A stretch of 64,000 nucleotides of DNA from CAYLPJ01 sp964385465 (GTDB lineage: Bacteria; Planctomycetota; Phycisphaerae; SM23-33), in contig CAYLPJ010000016.1 of the NCBI GenBank assembly GCA_964385465.1, positions 43,775-107,774 of the forward strand. Direction: 5' to 3'. The translations under genes and the position numbers were made by a program. Below, piece by piece: positions 20,401 through 32,400 of the stretch (the stretch's first letter is position 1; each line of letters opens with the position of its first letter). The notes beneath the pieces are model-generated. The model made no database searches and was not told the DNA's origin. It was given only the letters and a program-made list of their open reading frames with translations.

Positions 20401-23400
20401 GTCCACCAGCACGTGGCCGAGGTGCGTCTCGACGCCGTCCGGGTCGGTCACGTAGATGTCGGCGAAGCCCGTCTCGGCCGCGACGCCGCCGTTGGCGATG
20501 TACGTGCGGATGACCGCCTTGTGGTCCTCGGTCAGGGCGATCGGCAGGTAGAAGACCGGCTCCCGCAGCTCGTAGGTCGTCAGCAGCGAGTCGCCCTCGG
20601 GGACGTTGACGGTGTAGGCGTCCGGGTTGGAGAAATACGGGCCCTTGGGGCCGTACGCCTCCTCGCTGTAGACGATGTCGAATTCGACCGGCGTGGCGTC
20701 GATCTCCGCGACCTCCAGCGCCGAGCGCATGTCGAGCGTGTAGGTCTGGGCGGTCGGCTGACGGTAGCCGTGCTCGTCGATCGTGCCGAACTCGTCGACG
20801 AAGTAGATGTTCCCGTTGGCCTTCCAGAAGTTGTTGCCGCTGAGGACGGCGTCCTCCTCGCCCTCGACGTGGCGCGTGATCGTCCGGATGTTCGCATCCG
20901 GCAGCGGGTCGGGCAGGATGATGCAGGCGTAGCCGGCCATCTCCGGCACGCTGAGCTGCTCGATGCGGTCCAGCTCGGTCGCCTGCTTCGTGACGTCCAC
21001 GTTCTGGGGGATCTCGATCGGCAGGTGCAGGCCGCTGTGGAAGTTGATCAGGTAGTCCGGGAAGCCGTCGTCCTCGCGGTCGATCAGCGTGAAGTGGTTG
21101 TCGGGGTCCCGGGCGTCGGCGAACAGGAAGTCGTGGTAGATGATCTCCGTGTCGATCCCGAGGATCAGCGGGTTGATCTGCACGCCCTTGTACGCGCGGT
21201 GGGTCATCTCGGCGGTGAAGTCCACGAACTGCCCGTCCAGCGAGCAGGTCATGATCCAGTACCCGCCGACGCTGCTGTGCGGCTGGACGTCCCCCAGCAC
21301 CAGCCGCACCGTGTCGCCCTGGATCGACCCGAACGAGCTGCCGACGATGGCGAACTCGACCAGCAGGCCGGCCTCGTTCTCGACGATCTCCGGCTGGCCG
21401 GAATCGATCTTGAGGTTCTGCGCGATGCCGTCCCCGCGGTTCTCGACCAGCAGGCCGAGCTTGAACGGCTCCTCGGCCAGGACCTGGTTGGGCACGTAGT
21501 AGTGCAGGTACAGCTCCGGCTGCGGGTGGACGGTGATCTCGACGCTGTCGGTCTGCGTCTCCTTCAGCCGGCCGTCCACGTAGTAGCTCATCACGGCCTT
21601 GACGTAGTAGCTCTTGCCGTCGAGGTCCTCGCCGCCGAGCCCGGCGCCGGGGATCAGGACCCATCGGCCGTGCATGGTCGCGAAGGCGCCGAGGCTGTCG
21701 CTGCCGTCGACGGCGGCGATGTTCTCCAGCTCCGGCGGGACGATGTAGAACCGGTCGGTCACGTCCGCGCCGTCGCCGTCGAGCACGCGCGGGGAGATGG
21801 ACATGCCCACCAGCTCGCGGTCGAGCCCGTTGGTCAGCTCGAGCCGGGCGTCGAAGCCCTCGCGCTCCATCGTGGCGGTCTGCTCGATCTCGATCTTGAC
21901 CATGGCGCCGGCCTTGGCGCCCCCCCCGCCGGAGCCGCCGGGCTCGGGCAGCTCGATGCCCATGTCCCCGCCGCCGGGCTCGGGCAGCTCCAGCGAGTAC
22001 TCCGAGTCGCCGTACTGCACCGTCACCGGCGTGGCCGCGGGGTTCACCAGCGGGATGCGCCCGGTGACCTCCTCCTCGGTCGTCTCCTCGGTGACCGGGT
22101 CGAAGGACGTGAACGTGCCCGTCACCAGCAGGTAGGTGCCCTGGCCGTCGAGGTAGTCCCAGTCGCCGGCGTCGATGTGGAAGCCGACCGTCCGGGAGGT
22201 CTGGGCGTCCATGTCGCCGACGATCCCGTTGGCGGTGAGGGTGACGCCCTCCGGCACGCCGACCGGGGTGACGGTGATGTCGCGGATGGCCAGGAGGCTG
22301 GGGTTGACGATGATGAGCTGGTCGCTGAATCCCACCTCCAGCTCGTGCGGGACGCTGATCCACGGGGGCAGGAAGACGAACTGCGGCTTGGGCACTTCGG
22401 TGACGAAGGAGAGGTTCAGCGTGATGTCGTAGGTATCCTCGATGACGATCGGCGTGACGGTCCACTTGTAGCTCAGCGGCACGGCGGTGAGCTCGTAGGG
22501 CAGGATGCGCGCGTCGCTGGCGGGCATGACGCCGACGGTGTCGTAGACCTTCTCGTGCCCGCCGGCGGCGATGGTCGCGTCGTACTCGCCGACGGGGATG
22601 TCCTCGAAGGTCGCCACGCCGGCGGCGTTGGACCGGACGTAGTAGACGTTGTGGTACGTGGACGTCTGCCCGGTCCCGCTGTAGGCGGTGAACTCCTCGC
22701 GGCTGACCAGCTTGACCTCGGCGTCGCCGACGGTCTGCCCGGCGTCGTTGGTCAGCACGAACGCCACCGAGCCGCGGTTGGCGCTGCTGACCTCCACCGA
22801 CAGGACCATGGTGCCCTCGTGGGTCCCGTCGGTGGCGGTGATGTAGTCGGCGTAGACGCCGGGCTTGACGTCCTCGCCGGGCGCGACGTGGATCGTGAAC
22901 GTCGTGCTCTCCCCGGGCGCGAGCGTCTCGGCCTCGGGGCCCTCCAGGGCCACCCACGGCAGGATGGCCGGCGGGACCAGGTCGATCGCCTGCATCGTGC
23001 CCATGCCGTCGTTGGTGATCGTGACCGGCTCGGAGTGCAGCGTGCCCGGGTTCAGGGCGACCTCGACGGTCCGCGGCGCCAGGATCGGGATGGGCCTGGC
23101 CGGGCGGAGGCGGAAGTCCACGCGGGCGTTGTTCGTCAGCCCCTCGTCGGTGGTCATCCGCAGCAGGAAGGTCGCCGTATCGCCGGCGGTCTCGGGGATC
23201 TGGGCCGTGAAGACGATCCCGACCTTCTGCCCGCCGCCGAGGGTCGTGGGCACGGCGGAGATCGTCGCGGTGACGTGGTCGCCGGTGTCCTCGTCGACCA
23301 GCTCGACCTGCACGTTCGTCAGCGGATCGGCCCCGGTGTTCTCCAGCGTGATCGTGTGCGTGAACGTGCTGTTCTTGGTGGTCGTCACGGCCAGCGACCG

Positions 23401-26400
23401 CGGGGAGAACTTCGAGCCGAGCACGGAGAACTGCGTGTGCCCGGTGCTGCCGTAGACCTCCTCGGTGATGAACGCGTCGACGCTGTAGTGCCCGGCGTCG
23501 CCGCCGAGGGGGCTGAACTGGAAGTCGATGTCGCCGAACAGGCCCGTGCTGATCTGGTACTTGCGCGTCGTGTTGTCGAAGAACGTCCCCGTCAGGCCCA
23601 CGCCGGGGAAGGGCGACCAGCCCTCGGAGACCATCAGCACCATCTGCTGGCCGGCGACGGGCTGCCCGTCGAGCGTCTCGACCGAGCCGGTGATGTGCAC
23701 GGTCTCTCCGGGGAGGTAGACGGCCTTGTCGGTCTGGAGGGTGAAGTTGACCTGCTCGATCACGATGATCTGGAAGAACTCCGAGACGGTGTCGACGCCG
23801 TCGGTCGTCCGGATCTCGACCGAGTAGTTGCCGGTCTCGACGCCCATCAGGTCCAGCGTCCCGCTGAACGTGCCGTCCGAGGCGTCGTAGGTCATCCCGT
23901 GCGTTTCGCCGGCGAAGGTCAGCGTGGTATCGACCAGCGGCGGCCCGACCGTGCCGGGCAGGCTCGCCCGGGTCACCCTCGCGCCGAAGGAGGCGATCGA
24001 GTCGGTCATGAAGATGATCGCGCCCAGCTCGTCCACGGCCCCGCTCTTCGGCCAGGCCTCCATGGCGAAGTTGTCCCCGAGGTGCCAGTCGTCGGCGACG
24101 AGCAGCTCGTTGTTCGCTTCGTTCTCCTCGTGGACGGCGTCGCCGGTGTCCACGACGGCGCGGATGGTGTGCCCGACGTTCGGGTCCGCCTTCGCGGTCC
24201 ACTCGAGGATGAACCCGGCGTGGGAGGAATGCCCCGTGAGCCTGGGCAGCTCCTGGGCGGCGACGCGGACGTCGTCGACGTAGAGCGCGAAGACGAACGT
24301 CTCCAGCGTCGAGACGACCTCCAGGTTCGACACCGTGCAGGTGAAGTAGACGGTCTGGCCGTACTTGACGTTCGCCGGCAGGACGCTGACGTCGGCGACC
24401 TCCAGGTCGGGGTACTTGATCGTCAGCGGGCCGACGTCGGCGGCGGCCTCGTTGTTGGACTCGTCGGACTCGCGGACGTCGCCCTCCTCGTCCAGCACGA
24501 CGCGGACGGCGTGGGCGCCCGGCGTCGCCCGCGTCTGGAGCGCCACGGTCTGCACGCCGCCGCCGGCGAGGTAGGTCAGCTCGCGGTAGCCGATGTACTC
24601 GCCGTCGTAGTAGAAGCTCGCGCGGAACTTGCCCTGGACGGCGACCGGGCCCTCGTTGGCGATCGTCACGCTGATATCCACCGACGAGCCGTCCGACAGC
24701 GTCGTCTCGATCGGGCGGACCTGCACGCCGTCGATCGCCAGGTCCGGGTAGGCCAGCGTCAGCTCCGGCAGGGCCAGCGAGAAGCCGTTGTTCGCCTCGT
24801 TGCTCTCCAGCACGTAGCCCACCGGGTCGTCGGCGACGGCCTCCAGCGTGTGCTCCCCGTCCGCCGGCTCGAACGAGAAGCCCAGCTCCGCGGACTCGCC
24901 GACGACCAGCTCCGCCACGTGCCGCTTGCCGACGAACTCCCCGTCGAGGTACAGCCCGACCCAGAAGTCGAACGCGTCCGCCGTGCCGTTGTTCACCACC
25001 GTCACCGTCGCGGGGACGGGGATCTCGCTCGAGACGGTCGTCTCCGGCAGCTCGACGGCGATGTCGGCGATCTCCAGGTCCGGGAAGAAGATCTGCTGGA
25101 GCGTCAGCGCCGTCTCGGCGGCGTTGTTGGCCTCGTCGGTCTCGTGAATGTTGTCCTGGATGTCGTCGGCGACGACCTCCAGCACGTGCAGGCCCTTCGT
25201 CGCCGTCCACTGGAACGTGACCTCGACGCTCTCGCCGGGGGCCATCAGGTCGTTGACCCGCTGGTAGCCGGCGTACTGCCCGTCGATGTAGAAGGACGTG
25301 AAGAAGCCGTACCGCGTCGGGCCGTTGCCCTCGTTGGCGACCGTCGCGGTGATGGTGACCTCGTCCCGCTCCTGCGGCTCGACGGGGGACCAGCTCAGCC
25401 CCCGGACCACCACGTCCGCCCGCGTGTCGGCGACGGTCACCTCGCACGTGTCCGTCGCGGCGGCGCCGCGGTTGTCGGTCACCGTCAGCGTGACCGTGTA
25501 GACGCCGGGCATGTCGTAGGCGTGCTCCGTGATCCCGTGCGGCGCCGTCGTACCGTCCCCGAAGTCCCACTCGTAGCCGACGATCAGCCCGTCACTGTCC
25601 GTCGAGGCCGTCGGGTCGAAGGCGATCGGCGTCGCCCAGTCCGCCGCCCGGTCCGGACCGGCCTCGGCGACCGGGGCGATGTTGACCACCGCCGACTGCG
25701 ACCGCGAGTCGTTGCCCCCGTCGAGGTCCGTGCCCGTGATGCCCAGCAGCACCACCGTGACGGTGTGCTCCCCGGCCGACGTGGGCGTCCAGCCGGTCTC
25801 GGCCTCGCCCGTGTGCCCGCCGCTGACGGTGATGTCCCGCGTGCCCAGCAGCACGCCGGTGGCGGCGTCGCCGTCGTAGAACCGCGCCTCGGCTGCCGCC
25901 GTGGCCGGCCCGGTGTTGGAGACCGTCGCCGCGATCGTCGCCGCCAGGCCCAGCACGGGATTGCCCGGGTCGAAGGCGATGCCCTCCACCGACAGGTCGC
26001 ACTCGGCCGTCGGGGTCTCGGTGGCCTCGGCGGACGGGTCGGACTCGTTGCCCGCCTCGTCCACCGAAGTCAGGACGTAGTAGTACGGCAGGCCATCGGT
26101 CAGGCCGACGTCGTAATCGGCCAGGCTGACCCGCTCGGAGAGGAAGGCGTACGGCCCGCCGGGCGAATCGGCGCGGTACACGCGGTAGCCGGCCAGGGCC
26201 GGGTCGGTCACCGCGGCCCAGGTGAGGTTCAGTTGCCCGCCGCTGCGGGGGTTGGTCACGACCGGTGCGGCCGGGATCGGCGGGGGCGTGCGGTCCACGG
26301 TCAGCGTCTGGACGACCGTGTCGCTGTTTCCGCCGTAGTCGACGACGGTCAGGCGCACGTCGTAGTCGCCCTCGGCGAGCGGATCGGTGTCCCAGGCGAC

Positions 26401-29400
26401 CTCGCCGTAGTACGTCTCGGCGCCGATCCGTTCCAGGGCCGCGTCCTCGCCGACGGGCGTCCAGTCATCGGCGCCGGCCGGGGACACCTCGAAGGCCATC
26501 GACACGGCCCGGACGTTGTCGGTGCCCTGCCCGGTCAGGGCCACCACGCCGCGGTGTGTGCTCCCGGCGGCGGGTGTGAAGCCCTGTGCGAACGGTGCGG
26601 TCGTGTCGGGCAGGGGCTCGTCGGCGGCGTCTTGGGAGGGCGCCGAGGCGTTGCCCAGCGTGTCGACGGCGACGACGCGGTAGGCGTACAGGTGCCCGAC
26701 GTCGACGCCCCCGTCCACGTAGAGGCTGGAGGAGGTCGAGGCGACGATCCGCTCGAAGGCCCCGCCGTCGGTCGCGCGGTAGAGCTCGTAGTGGTGGAAG
26801 TCGGCGGCGACGACGGGGTCCCAGCCGACCAGCAGGGAGACCTGCCCCGCCGAGACGCGCGGGTTGGCCGGGGCGTCCGGCGGGGTGTGGTCCACGGTGT
26901 AGGCCCGCGAGAGCGAGGCGGCGTTGAGCTCGGCGTCCGAGGCGGTCACGCGAACGGTGTAGGTTCCGCCGGCCTCGGCGGAAACGTCCCAGGCGTGGCT
27001 GGTCGGGGGCCCGGAGGCCAGCGTCCGCCAGGTGGCCCCGCCGTCGTCGGAGACCTCCCAGACGACGCGGGTGACGGCGACGTTGTCGGTGATGCTCGCG
27101 GCCAGCTCGAGCGTGTCGGCGGCCCGGGTGCCGGCGGGCGGGCTGAGGGAGCGGATGGTCGGCGGGGTCGAGTCGGACTCCGGCTGCCCGGCGGCCTCGT
27201 TGGAGTCCGGCGAGGCGTTGCCCACGTAGTCGAACACGCGGAGGACGTAGTGGTAGGTCACGCCGAGCGCGACGGTGCGGTCGGTGAAGCTCGTCTGCGT
27301 CATCGCGCCGTTGATCTGCGCGTACGGCCCGCCGGCGGAGGTGCTGCGGTACAGGCGGTAGTAGGCGACGTCGGTCTCGGGGGCCTCGCTCCAGGAGAGC
27401 GTGACGGCGAACTCGCCCGGCCGGGCGGCCAGGTCCGCCACGGGCGCCGGGGCGGTGTTGTCCACCGCGTAGTCGTAGATCGCCTCGGAGGCGTTTCCCG
27501 CGGCGTCGCGGGCGGTCAGGCGGACGGCGTACGTCCCGTCGGCCAGCGACGTGGTGTCCCACGCCGTCGAGCCGCTCGCGCCGTCGGCCAGGAGCGTCCA
27601 GGCCTGCCGGTCGGGCGAGACCTCGTAGGTCCAGTTCGTCACGGCGGCGTTGTCGGTCACGTGGGAGGAGACGTTCACGACGTCCCGCACGCCGGCGCCG
27701 TCGCCGGGGGAGAGCCAGTGGATCGTCGGCGGGGTCTGGTCGGCGATCGCCGGCAGGGCGACGGAGGCGGCGTTGTCGCCCTCGTCCGTCTCGCCGACGG
27801 TGCCGTGCACATCGGCCGTCGCGGCGACGGTGTGCGTGCCCGGCGCCGCCGTCCACCGGGCCTCGACCGCGGTGGCGCCCCCCCCGCCCATGCCCCCGAC
27901 GGCGACGTCCGCGACGCGAACGCCGTCGATGGTGAAGCGGACGTGGAACGTCCGCAGCGTCGTGGCGCCGGTGTTCTCGATCGTCGCCGTGAAGGTCACC
28001 GTGTCGCCGTCGACCAGCGTCGCCGGGACGTACGCCAGGTCGGTGACGGTCAGGTTGGCGGCCGGGACCGTGGCCTGCGGCTCGGTCAGGGCGTTGTCGG
28101 CCTCGTTCGCCTCGTAGACGGCGTCGTACTCGTCGGCGAGGGCGGTGATGTCATGGTCCCCGGGGACCGCCGCGAGGTCGAGCTCCGCCCACGCGAACCC
28201 CCCGGCCGGGATGCCCCCGGAGACGACGCTGCGCCCGGCCCGGCCGCCGTCGCGGCGGAACAGGACGTGGAAGTCGCCGGTGACGTCGCCGCTGCCGTCG
28301 TTGCGGACCTTCGCCGAGACGGTGACGGCCTCGCCGTCGACCGCGGCCGCGGGATCGAAGGCGATCTCCTCGACGAGCAGGTTCGGCAGGGCCGGGACGG
28401 TCAGGTGCATGGCGGCGGCGGGCGCGGCGTTGTTGGCCTCGTCGGTCTCGGCCTGCCAGCCGGGCCCGTCGGCCTCGACGAGGATCGTGTAGTCGCCCTC
28501 GGCCCACGCCGCCGAGAGCGGCAGGGCGACGGTCCGGGTGGCGGAATAGGTATCTCCCGCGGCGACGGCGACGACGCCGGCGGGGCCCTCCCACAGCAGC
28601 GTGTCGCCGCCGAGCTCGCCGTCGTCGCTGAGCCAGATGCGGTCGCGCCAGGCGGCGTCGGCGGTCTCGTCGCCGGCGTTGCGGCCCTGCCAGGTGACCT
28701 CGACGTCCGCGCCGAACGTCGCCGCGCCGGTCGGCACGGTGGAGACCGAGTCCACGACCAGGTCCGCCCCGCCGATCTCGACGGCCGTCGGCCCGGCAAC
28801 ATTGTTGCCGCCGTAGAGGAACTCCTCGACGTGCCCGGCGCTGTCGGCGACGACGAACAGGTAGTGCGTCCCGCGGATGCCGGCGGGGACGGTGACGCTG
28901 CCGGCGGCCTCGTAGCTTTCGCCGACGCCCAGGGCGCCGCCGTGCGAGATGCTGGCGAGGTGGATCTCGTCGCCGTTGCCGTAGACGGCGTCGGCGCTGA
29001 GGTACACGCCGTCGTACCACCAGCTCGCCGGCGTCGGCCCGAAGGCGTCGGGCGTGTTGGTCACCGTCCACTCGATGAGGAGGGGTTCGCCCGTGACGCC
29101 GGCGGGCGGCGCCCGCGGGCCGGTGACGGCCAGGTCCGCGTAGGGCCCGGGCGCGACGTCGATCTGCCCGCCGCGGACGGCGACGTTGCTCTCGTCGCCG
29201 GCGGGCTCGAAGACGTCGTGGGCGCTGTCGGCGGCGACGAAGAGGTAGTAGCTGCCGCTGATCCCGCCGGGCAGGTTGCCCGTCCACACGGCCTCGTAGG
29301 TCCCGGCGCCGTCGAGGGCGCCGCTGTGGGCGACGGCCGCGACGAAGACGTCGTCGCCGTCGCCGTAGAAGGCGTTGCGGCTGAGCACGACCCGGTCGGT

Positions 29401-32400
29401 CCAGTCGGCGACCGTCCCGCCGGGGGTGCCGTCCCCCGTCGGCCCGTCGCCGATGTTGGTCACCCGCCAGCGGATCGTGGCCGGGTAGCCGGCGACCGCC
29501 AGCGGCTCGGCCGTCACGTCGGCGGCGACCAGGTCCGCCGACGGCGTCGGCGTGACGGTGATCCGCGAGGCGGCGACGCCGACGTTGTTGTTCTCCAGGT
29601 TGAACTCGAAGACGTTGCCGGCCGCGTCGGCGCGGACGAAGACGTAGTACTCCCCGTCCAGCCAGGCGGGCAGTTGCAGGTCGGCGGCGGCGGCGTAGGT
29701 CGCCCCGACGGCCAGCGCCTCGGTGCGGGCGGCCGTGCCGAGCGAGACGTCGTCGGCATCGCCGAAGACGTCGTTGCCCGACAGGACCACCTCGTCGAGC
29801 CAGGGCGTGGCCGTCGCGTCGAGCGTGCCGAAGTTTTCCACGGTCCATTCGAAGTGGGCCGTCCCGCCGCCCTGCCCGGCGGGCGCGGGATCGACGTCGG
29901 TAACGCTCAGGTCCGCGAAGGTCAGCTCGCCGGTGGGCGCGACGGTCACGTCGAGGACGTACTCGGCCAGCAGGCCCTCCCCGTCGGTGGCGAGGACGAC
30001 GGCGTAGTAGGTGTCCGTCGCGGTGATGTCCACGCGGGCGATCGACGCGTCGGACGGGTCGGGGTTGATCGACACGACGGCGCCGGAGGCGTTGCGGACC
30101 TCGAGGACCGGCTCGAGCGTGCTGTCTGCCGGGCGGAGCAGGCGCGCGAGGATGGTCTCGCCGGCCTCGACCGTGCCGAGGCCAAAGAAGTCCTCGTCGA
30201 CGTTGCCGGACTCGCCGGCCATGACGCGCCCGGCGATCCGCCCGAGCCGCTGGGTGCCCGCGGGGGTCATCGTCACCGGGTCGGCGCCGCCGACGGAATC
30301 GTTGCTGTAGCTGGCGTCGCTCTCGAGGTCCGTCCCGCGCGTCCGGTCCACCCGCAGGACGTAGTTGCCCCGCGTCTGGGCGTAGTAGGACTTGCCCACG
30401 ACCGCGTAGTAGGTCCCGTCGGCCGGGAGCGTGTACGAGCTGATGTACGCGTCCCCGCCGGGCCCGGCGCTGTCGTCGCTGCGGAGGTCCCCGCCGTCGG
30501 CGTTGCGGAGGATGAGGTAGGGATCGACGGCGTTGGCGGCGTCGGCGCTGAGGGCCACGACGTCGCCGGCGAGGCCCTCGAACCGCCAGATGTCCGGATC
30601 GGCCCAGTTGTCGTAGATCGGGGCCGGGTCCTGCGAACCGATCCCCAGCGCCCGGAAGTGGCCCATGCCGGCCAGCGTCTCGGTGAAGGTCAGCTCGGCC
30701 GCGCCGCCGTAGCCCTGGTTGACCGGGCCCTCGAAGGCGTGCCCCGCCGGGCCGGCGATCTGGAACGTCCGCACGAACGCCCCGCCGTCGAGGCCGTTGC
30801 CCGCCCGATCCTGCACCGAACCTGCCACGGTCAGCCGGTACGAGCCCGGGCCGATCGGCCCGTCATCGAGGCGCAGCGAGACGCTGGTCCCGCCGGCGTA
30901 ATCGGCGGACAACTGCACCGAGTGAACCGCGTCGTCGGGCGTGCCGAACAGCCCGTCGGCCCCCGCCTCGCGGAGGTCCCAGGTGTTCCACTCCTCGTCC
31001 GGCTGGTCGTCGAGGGCGTCGGGGACGCCGTCGCCGTCGGTGTCGGGCAGGTCGAGCTCGACCACGCCGGCCCGCCGCCAGTGGTGGTAGCCGTCCTGCC
31101 ACGTGCCCGACACGTTCCGGAGGATGCCGTAGTCGTACCCGCCCGGCTCGCCGGAGCCCCAGTTCGTGTAGGTGACCGCCTCGCCGCCGACCCATTGCCA
31201 GGTGCCCTCGGCGTCCAGGTCGGTCAGGCCGATCCACGGGTTCAGGTGGCCGAACCAGCGCCATACGAAGGCCTGCTCGGCGGCGTCGTTGATCGTCACG
31301 AGGTGCCCGCCGAGGCCCGCGGCGTGGGCTTCCGCCTCCGCCCAGGTCAGCCCCCCCGGCGTGGCCAGGTAGAAGTGCCCGCCGTCGGAGACGACGAACG
31401 GGCTCGTCCGGTTGACCGTCGAGGCCAGCAGCTCCTCGCTGAAGTGCACCGTGAAGGTCTTGACCAGCTCCTCGCCGGCGGCGCCCTCGCCCGGCAGGCG
31501 GTCCACGGCCGTGATGTGCGGTGCGACCGCGTCGGTGGCCTCCACGTCCATCACGTAGCCGGCCTCGAGCCCGGCGCCGGCGTCGGCGGCGACCTTGGCG
31601 TAGTACCGTCCGGCGGCGCCGAGGGCGTCGATCCGTGCCCGGCCGTCGTCGGGGTCGCCGTCGTCGTCGGCCAGCGGGTTGCCCGCTTCGTCGAGGATCG
31701 TCACGCGCCCGTCCAGCGTGCTGCCGGCGGGCAGGGCGAGGGTCAGCTCCAGGCCCTGCCCGACGTCGAAGAGGCCGAGGTCGTAAACGTCCACGTCGAT
31801 CGTCCCGCCCTGGTTGGCCATGATCCGCCCGCCGACGGCGCCCGAGAGCACCCCGCCGCTGCCGGTGAGGGTCACCCCATCGGCGTTGGCGAGCCCGCCG
31901 TTGTGGTAGTCGGCGTCGGTCTCCATCTCGATGCCGCGGGCGATGTCCAGCCGAAGGCGGTAGTTGCCCGGCGTGGAGGCGTAGTAGTACTTCAGCGCGG
32001 CGATGTAGTACGTCCCGTCGGACGGGAGGGTGTACGTGCTCAGGTACGCGTCGTTGCCCGGGCCCTGGTTGCTGCTGGTGTGGATGTGCCCGAGCGAGCC
32101 GTTGTACAGCGCGAAGCGGGCGTTGGTGGCGTCCGAGGCGTCCATGCTGACGGTCACGACGTCGCCGGCGAGGCCCTCGAACCGCCAGTAGTCCGGGTCC
32201 GCCCAGTCCTGGTGACTCCATACCGGGTCCTGCGAACCGATGCCGAAGGCGGTCCGCAGGCCGCTGCCGGCCGGGTCGGGCGCGGGGACCAGCTCCGCGG
32301 CGCCCAGCGCGTGGCCGTTGCCGACGCCCTCGAAGACGTAGCCGGCCGGGGCGGTGATCTCGAACGTCTGCTGGTAGGCCCCGCCCGCCAGCCCGTTGCC

